A stretch of DNA of 64,000 nucleotides from Comamonadaceae bacterium. GTDB taxonomy: Bacteria; Pseudomonadota; Gammaproteobacteria; Burkholderiales; Burkholderiaceae_C. The notes under the pieces are model-generated. The model was not told the origin of the DNA. It searched no databases and was given only the letters and a program-made list of their open reading frames with translations. A program made the position numbers and the translations under genes. Positions within the stretch are counted from its first letter, which is position 1. Each line of letters opens with the position of its first letter. Shown piece after piece: positions 40,732-52,878 of this stretch. The stretch covers positions 1 through 64,000 of the forward strand of contig JAJTEW010000008.1 of NCBI GenBank assembly GCA_021299875.1, written 5' to 3'.

Positions 40732-42549
40732 ATGACCAAGCAAATCCGCAACATCGCCATCATCGCCCACGTTGACCATGGCAAAACCACCATGGTGGAC
40801 CAACTGCTTCGCCAGTCGGGCACCTTTGCTGACCACGAGAAAATTGTGGACACCGTGATGGACAACAACGCCATCGAGCGTGAGCGTGGCATCACCATTC
40901 TGGCCAAAAACTGCGCCGTGAGCTGGGAAGGCACGCACATCAACATCGTGGATACCCCCGGTCACGCGGACTTCGGCGGCGAAGTGGAGCGCGCCCTGTC
41001 CATGGTCGACGGCGTGGTGCTCTTGATCGATGCCCAAGAAGGCCCCATGCCTCAGACCCGTTTTGTGACCAAAAAAGCCCTGGCTTTGGGCCTCAAGCCT
41101 ATCGTTGTGGTCAACAAGGTTGACAAGCCTGGTGCCAACCCCGACAAAGTGGTCAACGCCGCTTTTGATTTGTTCGACAAACTCGGCGCCAACGACGAGC
41201 AGCTGGATTTTCCTGTCGTCTACGCCTCCGGTATCAACGGCTGGACATCTTTGGTAGAGGGCGAGCCTGGTGAGCAATGGGGTCCTGACATGTCGGCTCT
41301 GTTCAATACCGTGCTCACGCACGTGCCCCCACAGCAAGGTGACCCCGCAGCACCCTTGCAGTTGCAAATTTCTGCGCTCGACTTTTCGACCTTCGTCGGC
41401 CGAATTGGCGTGGGCCGCATCAGCCAAGGCACCATCAAGCCCCAAATGGATGTGGTGGTCATGGAAGGCCCAGACGGCAAAACGATCAAAGGACGCGTCA
41501 ACCAAGTGCTCAAGTTCCAAGGTCTGGACCGTGTGCAAGTGACCGAAGCCGGTCCTGGTGACATTGTGCTGATCAACGGCATTGCCGATCTGAACATTGG
41601 TGTCACCGTGACCGATGTGGCCAACCCTGCGCCGCTGCCGATGCTGAAGGTGGACGAGCCCACGTTGACCATGAACTTCTGCGTGAACACCAGCCCCTTG
41701 GCCGGTCGTGAAGGCAAGTACGTGACCAGCCGCCAAATTTGGGACCGTTTGCAAAAAGAACTGCAACACAACGTGGCCTTGCGCGTCAAGGAAACCGACG
41801 AAGAAGGCATCTTTGAAGTCATGGGTCGGGGTGAATTGCACCTGACCATCTTGCTGGAAAACATGCGACGCGAAGGCTATGAGATGGCGGTTTCCAAGCC
41901 CCGCGTGGTGTTCCGCGATGTGAACGGAGAGCGCCACGAGCCGATTGAGCTGGTCACAGCCGACATCGAGGAAACCCACCAAGGCGGCGTGATGCAAGCC
42001 CTGGGTGAGCGCAAAGGCGAACTGGTCAATATGGAGCCCGATGGCCGTGGTCGTGTCCGTCTGGAATACCGCATTCCCGCTCGCGGTCTGATCGGTTTCA
42101 CCAACGAATTCCTGAACTTGACCCGTGGTTCTGGTTTGATCTCCAACATCTTTGACAGCTACGAGCTGCACAAGGGTGACATCGGTGGTCGTAAAAACGG
42201 TGTCTTGATTTCCATGGACGACGGTGAAATCTTCACCTACGCTTTGGGTAAATTGGACGATCGTGGCCGCATGTTCGTCAAAGCCAACGACCCGGTGTAC
42301 GAAGGCATGATTGTGGGTATCCACAGCCGTGACAATGACTTGGTGGTCAATGCGACGCGCACCAAGCAGCTGACCAACTTCCGCGTGTCCGGCAAAGAAG
42401 ACGCGATCAAGATTACGCCTCCGATTGACCTGACCTTGGAATACGGCGTTGAATTCATTGAGGATGACGAACTGGTCGAAATCACGCCCAAGAGCGTGCG
42501 TCTGCGCAAGCGCTTCCTGAAGGAAAGCGACCGCAAGCGCAACAAGTGA
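40732..42549 (+). CDS. typA: Ribosome-associated GTPase TypA/BipA
   Basis: TypA (BipA) is an EF-G-like GTPase acting in ribosome assembly and stress or cold adaptation. The 605-residue protein has the P-loop AHVDHGKTT (residues 12-20), the switch II DTPGHADFGGEVER, NKVDKPGANP and the BipA-specific C-terminal region (GIHSRDNDLVVNATRTKQLTNFR). Length is normal. A GGAAGAGAAAGC stretch precedes the ATG; read-through from truB is likely. Confidence 0.96.
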   Translation: MTKQIRNIAIIAHVDHGKTTMVDQLLRQSGTFADHEKIVDTVMDNNAIERERGITILAKNCAVSWEGTHINIVDTPGHADFGGEVERALSMVDGVVLLIDAQEGPMPQTRFVTKKALALGLKPIVVVNKVDKPGANPDKVVNAAFDLFDKLGANDEQLDFPVVYASGINGWTSLVEGEPGEQWGPDMSALFNTVLTHVPPQQGDPAAPLQLQISALDFSTFVGRIGVGRISQGTIKPQMDVVVMEGPDGKTIKGRVNQVLKFQGLDRVQVTEAGPGDIVLINGIADLNIGVTVTDVANPAPLPMLKVDEPTLTMNFCVNTSPLAGREGKYVTSRQIWDRLQKELQHNVALRVKETDEEGIFEVMGRGELHLTILLENMRREGYEMAVSKPRVVFRDVNGERHEPIELVTADIEETHQGGVMQALGERKGELVNMEPDGRGRVRLEYRIPARGLIGFTNEFLNLTRGSGLISNIFDSYELHKGDIGGRKNGVLISMDDGEIFTYALGKLDDRGRMFVKANDPVYEGMIVGIHSRDNDLVVNATRTKQLTNFRVSGKEDAIKITPPIDLTLEYGVEFIEDDELVEITPKSVRLRKRFLKESDRKRNK

Positions 42550-42563
42550 TGGGCTGATCCATC

Positions 42564-43448
42564 ATGCGCATGACCCACGCCCTCGCCGTCTGGACGATGG
42601 TGGGCTGCACCGCCCTGTGGTCCATGGCCGGGGTTGTCACGCGGCATTTGGAGGAAGCCCGCAGCTTCGAAGTCACTTTTTGGCGCAGCTTTTTCACCGT
42701 CGTGTCCCTGATGATCATCCTGCCTTTGTGGCAGGGCAGGGGGGTGTGGTCGCGCTTGCCCTGGCGCAACCGTTATTTTTGGCTCTCCGGCGTTTGCTGG
42801 AGCGTGATGTTCACCGCTTTCATGGTGGCGCTGACTCTGACGGCGGTGGCCAATGTGTTGATCACCATGGCCGTTGGGCCCTTGCTCACGGCCTTGTTCA
42901 CGCGGGTGTTTTTGCGTTATCCATTGCCCTTGCGCACCTGGATCGCCATCGTGGTGGCTGGTATGGGCATTGGCTGGATGTACGGCACCCAATTGAGCCT
43001 GGGAGACCCTAACTTTCTGCTGGGCTCCTTGGTGGCCCTGTGTGTGCCCATCGCGGGTGCCGTGCAGTGGACCTTGGCGCAAAAAAGCCAAAGTGATGGC
43101 CACAGTCTGGACTTGGTGCCCTCGGTTTTGTTGGGCGCTGTTTTCTCTACTTTGCTCACCTTGCCTTTGGCGTTGCCGTTTCAAGCTTCGGCCCATGATG
43201 TGGGCCTGCTCGCCATTTTGGGCTTGTTCCAGTTGGCCATTCCTTGTGTGTTGTCGGTGATTTGCGTGCGGGTGCTCAAAGCCCCTGAGGCGTCCTTGCT
43301 GTGTCTGCTGGAAATCGTGTTTGGCATTGCCTTGGCTTGGTGGGGTGCCAATGAAGCGCCGCAAATGAGCGTATTGTTGGGCGGGTCCCTGGTCTTGGGG
43401 GCTTTGCTCATGAACCAATGGTTAGGCTGGAAACAAAACAATGACTGA
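42564..43448 (+). CDS. DMT/EamA-family transporter
   Basis: A 294-residue integral membrane protein of the drug/metabolite transporter superfamily, with about ten hydrophobic segments in two EamA repeats. The first repeat includes TMVGCTALWSMAGVVTRHLE and FWRSFFTVVSLMIILPLW; the second begins near LGSLVALCVPIAGAVQWTLA. Substrate cannot be predicted. It ends with an 8-base overlap into the next gene (43441-43448), which suggests a functional or at least translational link to the enoyl-CoA hydratase-family enzyme. Confidence 0.85.
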   Translation: MRMTHALAVWTMVGCTALWSMAGVVTRHLEEARSFEVTFWRSFFTVVSLMIILPLWQGRGVWSRLPWRNRYFWLSGVCWSVMFTAFMVALTLTAVANVLITMAVGPLLTALFTRVFLRYPLPLRTWIAIVVAGMGIGWMYGTQLSLGDPNFLLGSLVALCVPIAGAVQWTLAQKSQSDGHSLDLVPSVLLGAVFSTLLTLPLALPFQASAHDVGLLAILGLFQLAIPCVLSVICVRVLKAPEASLLCLLEIVFGIALAWWGANEAPQMSVLLGGSLVLGALLMNQWLGWKQNND

Positions 43449-44523
43449 AGTCATCGCTCAAATTGAAGGCCGCATTGGCTGCATCACCCTCAACCGTCCC
43501 AAGGCCCTGAACGCCTTGTCGCTGAACATGATCAGGGCCCTGACGCAGGCTTTGCAAGATTGGCAATCCCATCCTCAAGTGCTGGCGGTGGTGGTGCGCG
43601 GCACCGGCAAAGAAGGCCCATTTGGGGCATTTTGTGCAGGCGGAGACATTCGCTTTTTCCATCAAGCCGCACACGCGGGCGATGCTTCCTTGGGTGACTT
43701 CTTCACCGAAGAGTACCGCCTCAACCACTTGATCCATACCTACCCCAAACCCTATATCGCCTTCATGGATGGCATCGTCATGGGGGGCGGCATGGGCATC
43801 AGCCAAGGCGCGAGTGTGCGAGTGGTGACCGAGCGCACCAAGATGGCCATGCCTGAAACCCACATTGGTTTGTTCCCGGATGTCGGCGGCGGTTTTTTCC
43901 TGAGCCGCTGCCCGGGGCGTCTGGGCGAGTACCTGGGCCTGACGGGCCAGATGCTGAGCGGCCCCCAAGCGGTAGCCGCCAAGTTGGCCGATATCGCGCT
44001 GCCCAGCGGCATGCTGGAGCCCATCTGGAACACCCTGATCTCGAGCCCGTTTGAAAACGCCGAATCGGTGGAGCGTTGGGTGCTGGCTCAGGCGGGTGCC
44101 ATGACGCCTGAAAAGCTGGTACCTCAACCGCAAATTGATGAAGTGTTTGGTCTGCCCAGCATTGCCAGCATCTTGGACAAGTTGGAGTCGGACACGGATG
44201 AGTGGAGCCAGAAAACCGCAACCGTCTTGCGCCAGCGCTCACCCTTGATGTTGCATGTGGTGCTGGCGCAAATTCGCCTTGCCCGGCAAATGAGCTTGGC
44301 CGAAGACCTGCGCATGGAGCGCGACATGGTGCACCACTGCTTTCACCTGCGTTCTGTAGCCGACAGCGACACCGTCGAAGGCATCCGCGCCTTGGCGGTG
44401 GACAAAGACCACAAGCCGAACTGGAAGCCTGCACGCGTGGAAGACGTGGATGTGTCAGAAGCTGCGCGTTTCTTTGTGAGCCCCTGGCCCTCAGAGCACC
44501 ACCCGCTGCGCCATTTAAGCTGA
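43441..44523 (+). CDS. Enoyl-CoA hydratase/isomerase family, 3-hydroxyisobutyryl-CoA hydrolase-like
   Basis: A 360-residue crotonase-fold protein. The oxyanion-hole segments GPFGAFCAGGDIRFFHQ and MDGIVMGGGMGIS, the segment MPETHIGLFPDVGGGFFLSR with the HIBCH-type Glu and Asp, and a C-terminal extension beyond the classic 260-residue crotonase all fit 3-hydroxyisobutyryl-CoA hydrolase, an enzyme of valine breakdown. No other branched-chain degradation genes are nearby, so the substrate is inferred from family only. It overlaps the upstream transporter gene by eight bases. Confidence 0.82.
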   Translation: MTEVIAQIEGRIGCITLNRPKALNALSLNMIRALTQALQDWQSHPQVLAVVVRGTGKEGPFGAFCAGGDIRFFHQAAHAGDASLGDFFTEEYRLNHLIHTYPKPYIAFMDGIVMGGGMGISQGASVRVVTERTKMAMPETHIGLFPDVGGGFFLSRCPGRLGEYLGLTGQMLSGPQAVAAKLADIALPSGMLEPIWNTLISSPFENAESVERWVLAQAGAMTPEKLVPQPQIDEVFGLPSIASILDKLESDTDEWSQKTATVLRQRSPLMLHVVLAQIRLARQMSLAEDLRMERDMVHHCFHLRSVADSDTVEGIRALAVDKDHKPNWKPARVEDVDVSEAARFFVSPWPSEHHPLRHLS

Positions 44524-44624
44524 TTTTGTCGGTCGGTGGCTTCGGTCACGACAGCTTGACAGATTGTGAGCGTGGTGTCCGAGATGAAGCTTCGACCCGC
44601 CCACCTGCAAAGAGCTGCTGACAT

Positions 44625-45113
44625 TCAGCGGTGACGGCTCTTCATGGCGCGCTCCACTTCGCGCTTGCCTTCGCGGTCCTTGATGGTGTCGCGTTTGTCG
44701 TGTTCGGCCTTGCCCTTGGCCAGCGCGATGTCGCATTTGACCTTGCCGGCTTTCCAATGCAAATTGATCGGCACCAAGGTGTAGCCCTTTTGCTCAATCT
44801 TTCCGATCAGCCGTTTGATTTCTTCCTTGTTCAGCAGCAGCTTGCGCGTGCGTGCGGCCTCGGGGTTGATGTGGGTCGATGCGGTTTTGAGCGGGTTGAT
44901 CAAGCAGCCGATGATGAACAGTTCACCATTGCGGATCACCACGTAACCATCGGTGAGTTGCACCTTGCCTTCACGGATAGCCTTGACTTCCCAGCCTTCC
45001 AGCACCATTCCAGCTTCGTAGCGTTCTTCAAAAAAATAGTCAAAAGACGCTTTTTTGTTCTCGGCAATCTTGGCAAAAGCGGGGGCAGTAGGGGACTTTT
45101 TGGTGGTGGCCAT
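44625..45113 (-). CDS. smpB: tmRNA-binding protein SmpB
   Basis: SmpB works with tmRNA (ssrA) to rescue ribosomes stalled on broken messages. The 162-residue protein has [40 protein letters not shown] and the basic C-terminal tail [20 protein letters not shown] that folds in the ribosomal A site. No ssrA gene was seen nearby. It diverges from ratA, the usual partner arrangement (smpB next to ratA-ratB) in proteobacteria, with 94 bases between. Confidence 0.96.
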   Translation of the reverse strand: MATTKKSPTAPAFAKIAENKKASFDYFFEERYEAGMVLEGWEVKAIREGKVQLTDGYVVIRNGELFIIGCLINPLKTASTHINPEAARTRKLLLNKEEIKRLIGKIEQKGYTLVPINLHWKAGKVKCDIALAKGKAEHDKRDTIKDREGKREVERAMKSRHR

Positions 45114-45207
45114 GAGGAGCAGTTAAGGACGGCACGGCCGTTCGCAAGAGAGTGCAGCTTGTCGATCTCAAATAGGATCACACCTAAAACTACAATCGCA
45201 GCATTGT

Positions 45208-45648
45208 ATGAAGAATATCCACAAGTCCGTTCTCATCTGGTATTCCCCAGAGGAAATGTTTCGCCTCGTCACCGACGTGGCGTGTTACCCCGAATTCTTG
45301 CCTTGGTGTGACCGTGCCCGCGTGCTCGAAACCGACGACCAAGGCATGGTGGCCGAAGTGGGCATCAGCTTGGGCGGCATTCAGCAAACCTTCACCACCC
45401 GTAACACGCACGAAGAAGGGCGCTCGGTGGGCATGAGTCTGCTCCAAGGGCCTTTTTCCAACCTGAGTGGCATGTGGCGCTTCACGCCTGTGGGGGATGG
45501 CACGCAACGCGCCTGCAAGGTTGAGCTCCAGTTGCAATACGGTTTTTCCAGCAAAACCCTGGCTGCGCTGGTGGGTCCGGTGTTCGACAAGATTGCGGCC
45601 AGCCTGGTCGATGCTTTTGTCAAACGCGCTGAAGCGGTTTATGGCTGA
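45208..45648 (+). CDS. ratA: RatA/Coq10-like START-domain protein
   Basis: A 146-residue START/polyketide-cyclase-fold protein: MKNIHKSVLIWYSPEEMFRL, DVACYPEFLPWCDRARVLE and the C-terminal SLVDAFVKRAEAVYG are typical of RatA. E. coli RatA was first described as a ribosome association toxin, and the family also resembles the Coq10 ubiquinone-binding protein, which is now often preferred. A TACAAT hexamer (45191-45196) may be its -10. It overlaps ratB by eight bases. Confidence 0.9.
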   Translation: MKNIHKSVLIWYSPEEMFRLVTDVACYPEFLPWCDRARVLETDDQGMVAEVGISLGGIQQTFTTRNTHEEGRSVGMSLLQGPFSNLSGMWRFTPVGDGTQRACKVELQLQYGFSSKTLAALVGPVFDKIAASLVDAFVKRAEAVYG

Positions 45649-46009
45649 GCCGACGATACAGATCACGCTGTGCTGGAGCCTAGGTCCTCGGCGTGTGCAA
45701 GAGCAAAGCTTGCAGTTGCCTGAGGGCAGCACCGTCAAGGCAGCCTTGGATACGGCCATGGCCCAGTGGCGCCAAAGCCAGCCTTTAGCCGATGCCACAA
45801 CGCTGACATCGCTGCCGTTTCAGCAAGCCGGCATCTGGGGACACAAAGTGCCCTGGACACAGGTGGTCAAAGCGGGTGACCGCATTGAGCTGTACCGCCC
45901 CCTGAAAGTCGACCCCAAAGTGGCTCGTCGTCAGCGCTTCAAGCGCCAGGGCAAGGGGCGCACCGGTTTGTTTGCCAACCGCAAAAGCGGCGCTGCCGCA
46001 GGTTACTGA
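45641..46009 (+). CDS. ratB: RnfH/RatB family protein
   Basis: A 122-residue ubiquitin-like beta-grasp protein of the UPF0125/RnfH family: LPEGSTVKAALDTA and DRIELYRPLKVDPKVARRQR are diagnostic. Its biochemical role is not established. The ATG at 45641 lies inside the end of ratA, an 8-base overlap, so the pair is translationally coupled as elsewhere in proteobacteria. The C-terminus is basic and Gly/Arg-rich (KRQGKGRTGLFANRKSG). Confidence 0.88.
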   Translation: MAEPTIQITLCWSLGPRRVQEQSLQLPEGSTVKAALDTAMAQWRQSQPLADATTLTSLPFQQAGIWGHKVPWTQVVKAGDRIELYRPLKVDPKVARRQRFKRQGKGRTGLFANRKSGAAAGY

Positions 46010-46017
46010 TAGCCACC

Positions 46018-48553
<2,536 letters not shown>

Positions 48554-48571
48554 AATCGGTTCCTGACTTCC

Positions 48572-48598
48572 AAGGCGTCTGTACCCCAGACGCCTTTT
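48572..48598 (+). terminator. Intrinsic terminator between guaB and guaA
   Basis: A perfect 10-bp stem AAGGCGTCTG/CAGACGCCTT with a 5-base loop (TACCC) is followed by TTTT. It stands 18 bases after the guaB stop and 26 bases before the guaA start, so it may tune guaA expression relative to guaB. Confidence 0.75.
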
Positions 48599-48623
48599 CA
48601 TTTCTTTAAGAGCGACGCTTGCC

Positions 48624-50237
48624 ATGCAGCACTCCAAAATTCTGATTCTTGACTTCGGCTCCCAAGTCACCCAGCTCATCGCCCGTCGGGTGCGAGAAGC
48701 CCACGTGTTTTGTGAAGTGCATCCTTGCGATGTGAGCAGCGATTGGGTACGTGAGTACGCCAAGGACGGCCAGCTCAAAGGCATCATCTTGTCTGGCAGC
48801 CACGCCAGCGTTTACGAGGTCGATGACCGCGCACCCGACGCCGTGTTCGAACTGGGCTTGCCGGTCTTGGGCATTTGCTACGGCATGCAGACCATGGCCG
48901 AGCAATTGGGCGGCAAAGTGGAGGCGGGCACGACACGCGAGTTTGGTTATGCCGAAGTTCGCGCCCACGGCCACACCGAGCTGCTCAAAGGCATCGAAGA
49001 CTTTGCCACGCCCGAAGGCCACGGCATGCTCAAGGTCTGGATGAGCCACGGTGACAAAGTGACCCAATTGCCCGAAGGCTTCAAAGTCATGGCGTCCACG
49101 CCCGCTTGCCCAATTGCCGGCATGGCCGACGAAGCCCGCCGTTTTTACGCCGTGCAGTTCCACCCCGAAGTGACCCACACGGTGCAGGGCCAACCCTTGC
49201 TCAACCGTTTTGTGCTGGACATTTGCAAAGCCCGTCCTGACTGGATCATGGGCGATTACATCGAAGAAGCTGTCGCCAAGATTCGCCAACAAGTGGGTGA
49301 CGAAGAAGTCATCTTGGGTTTGTCGGGCGGGGTCGATTCATCGGTGGCCGCCGCCTTGATTCACCGCGCGATTGGCGACAAGCTGACCTGCGTGTTTGTG
49401 GACCACGGCTTGCTGCGCCTAAACGAAGGCGACATGGTGATGGAGATGTTTGTTGGCAAGTTGCACGCGAAAGTCATTCGCGTCGATGCCAGCGATTTGT
49501 TCCTCGGCAAACTGGCGGGCGTGAGCGAGCCCGAAGCCAAGCGCAAGATCATTGGCGGTTTGTTTGTGGATGTGTTCAAAGAGCAGGCGGCCAAACTCAA
49601 GGCGGGCGGCGCAGGACACCAGGGCGCGACGTTTTTGGCCCAAGGCACGATTTACCCCGACGTGATTGAAAGCGGCGGCGCTAAAAGTAAAAAAGCCGTC
49701 GTCATCAAAAGCCACCACAACGTGGGCGGCTTGCCCGAGCAACTGGGCCTGAAACTCTTGGAGCCCCTGCGCGAACTGTTCAAAGACGAGGTGCGCGAAC
49801 TCGGTGTGGCCCTGGGCTTGCCGCGTGAGATGGTCTACCGCCACCCCTTCCCAGGCCCAGGCTTGGGCGTGCGGATCCTGGGCGAAGTCAAAAAAGAGTA
49901 CGCTGACCTGCTGCGCCGTGCCGACGCGATCTTCATCGAAGAGCTGCGCAACTTCACCGACGAATCCGGCAAGACCTGGTACGACCTGACCAGCCAAGCC
50001 TTCACCGTGTTCTTGCCCGTGAAAAGCGTGGGCGTGATGGGCGACGGCCGCACCTATGACTATGTGGTGGCCCTGCGCGCCGTGCAAACCAGCGACTTCA
50101 TGACCGCCGACTGGGCCGAGCTGCCGTATGCGCTGCTCAAGAAAGTGTCGGGTCGCATCATCAATGAGGTGCGGGGCATCAACCGTGTGACCTACGACGT
50201 ATCGAGCAAGCCACCCGCGACAATTGAGTGGGAGTGA
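48624..50237 (+). CDS. guaA: GMP synthase (glutamine-hydrolysing)
   Basis: GuaA converts XMP to GMP using ATP and glutamine. The 537-residue protein has an N-terminal class I amidotransferase domain with nucleophile Cys85 ([10 protein letters not shown]) and His in FHPEVTHT, an ATP-pyrophosphatase domain with the P-loop [12 protein letters not shown] at about residue 234, and the C-terminal dimerisation domain ([14 protein letters not shown], ending PPATIEWE). Together with guaB and purA this window encodes both branches from IMP. Confidence 0.97.
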   Translation: MQHSKILILDFGSQVTQLIARRVREAHVFCEVHPCDVSSDWVREYAKDGQLKGIILSGSHASVYEVDDRAPDAVFELGLPVLGICYGMQTMAEQLGGKVEAGTTREFGYAEVRAHGHTELLKGIEDFATPEGHGMLKVWMSHGDKVTQLPEGFKVMASTPACPIAGMADEARRFYAVQFHPEVTHTVQGQPLLNRFVLDICKARPDWIMGDYIEEAVAKIRQQVGDEEVILGLSGGVDSSVAAALIHRAIGDKLTCVFVDHGLLRLNEGDMVMEMFVGKLHAKVIRVDASDLFLGKLAGVSEPEAKRKIIGGLFVDVFKEQAAKLKAGGAGHQGATFLAQGTIYPDVIESGGAKSKKAVVIKSHHNVGGLPEQLGLKLLEPLRELFKDEVRELGVALGLPREMVYRHPFPGPGLGVRILGEVKKEYADLLRRADAIFIEELRNFTDESGKTWYDLTSQAFTVFLPVKSVGVMGDGRTYDYVVALRAVQTSDFMTADWAELPYALLKKVSGRIINEVRGINRVTYDVSSKPPATIEWE

Positions 50238-50383
50238 CTTTTTGAACCTAAGTAGTTGATTTATATAGGTTTTCTACTTACACAAAAGTTCCACAAACTC
50301 AAAAAGTCTGTTGATTTTATTGAGAAAAGACTTTATCCCCAAGATGCTGTCACTGGGCACGGTGCTTGTTTGCAGCGTGGTGA

Positions 50384-51811
<1,428 letters not shown>

Positions 51812-51888
51812 GCCGATCCGCTTGCAAAGCTCAGGACGAAGCTTTTGCCGCCTCATGCTGAACGGTGTACGACTTTGACGAAGACCTC

Positions 51889-52800
51889 ATGGCCCATATT
51901 TACATTTTTTCCCCCTCCAGCGCGGTGCGCGACAAAGCCGCTTTTCGCCGTGGCGTCAAGCGCCTGCAAGCCCAGGGGCACGAGGTCGAGGTGGACGAAG
52001 CCGCATTGGCCAGCCACATGCGCTTTGCCGGTGACGACGCCACCCGTTTGGCCGCCATCACCCGCGCTGCGGGCAGTGGCGCCAACGTGGCGCTGATCTC
52101 GCGTGGCGGTTACGGCCTCACGCGCATCTTGCCCAGTTTGCCCTACAAAGCCATTGCCAAGGCCATTGATGGGGGCACGCAGTTTGTGGGTCTGAGCGAT
52201 TTCACCGCCTTCAACCAAGCCGTTTACGCCAAGACCGGGCGCATCAGCTGGCAAGGCCCGGCTTTGGGCGAAGACTTTGGCGCCGAGCAAGCGCCCGACG
52301 ACATCATGCAGGCGTGCTTTGACGACCTGTTGCTGGAGCAGGGTGAGGGCACAGGCTGGCAACTGCCCAAGGCCGAGGCCGAGCGCCGCGTGTTGGTCAA
52401 AGACGCGCCGCTGTGGGGCGGCAACTTGTCGGTGTTGGTCTCCTTGCTGGGCACACCGTATTTCCCGCCAATCAAAGGGGGTGTGCTGTTTCTAGAAGAC
52501 GTTGGTGAGCACCCTTACCGGATCGAGCGCATGCTGACGCAGTTGCTGCATGCGGGCGTGTTGGCCCAACAAAAGGCGGTGCTGATCGGGCAGTTCAGCA
52601 AGTACAAACTGGTGCCCACGCACGACAAGGGATTCAAACTGGCCACGGTGGTGGACTGGTTGCGCAGCCAAATCAAAGCGCCCGTGCTCAGCGGTTTGCC
52701 TTTTGGTCATGTGCCCACCAAGGTGCTGCTGCCCGTGGGTGCCAAGGTCGACCTTGTCACCGAAGGGCGTGACGCGCTGATGGTTTGGGGCCACATTTAA
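51889..52800 (+). CDS. ldcA: LD-carboxypeptidase (S66 family)
   Basis: LdcA removes the terminal D-alanine from tetrapeptides during cell-wall recycling in the cytoplasm. The 303-residue protein has SRGGYGLTRILP, the nucleophile-serine segment FVGLSDFTAFN, GGNLSVLVSLLGTP, the Glu in GVLFLEDVGEHPYRIERML and the His in LPFGHVPTK, the Ser-Glu-His set of family S66. The ATG at 51889 was preferred to an in-frame GTG at 51865. It follows the TadA fusion by 77 bases and precedes the acylase gene by 78 on the same strand. Confidence 0.88.
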   Translation: MAHIYIFSPSSAVRDKAAFRRGVKRLQAQGHEVEVDEAALASHMRFAGDDATRLAAITRAAGSGANVALISRGGYGLTRILPSLPYKAIAKAIDGGTQFVGLSDFTAFNQAVYAKTGRISWQGPALGEDFGAEQAPDDIMQACFDDLLLEQGEGTGWQLPKAEAERRVLVKDAPLWGGNLSVLVSLLGTPYFPPIKGGVLFLEDVGEHPYRIERMLTQLLHAGVLAQQKAVLIGQFSKYKLVPTHDKGFKLATVVDWLRSQIKAPVLSGLPFGHVPTKVLLPVGAKVDLVTEGRDALMVWGHI

Positions 52801-52878
52801 AGATTGAAAAAAAGGCCGAAAAAGTAGGCTTGAGCAAGCCACCCCAGAGGCGCACCCATCGCCCGCAAGGAGACACGC

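Noticed and set aside
40345..42324. 659-codon minus-strand open frame opposite typA
   Set aside because: Shadow of typA codon usage; His/Gln/Val-rich with no motif.
50333..50341. DnaA-box-like TTATCCCCA near 50.3 kb as part of an origin
   Set aside because: It is a single site with a mismatch, with no cluster, no dnaA/dnaN and no other origin features nearby.
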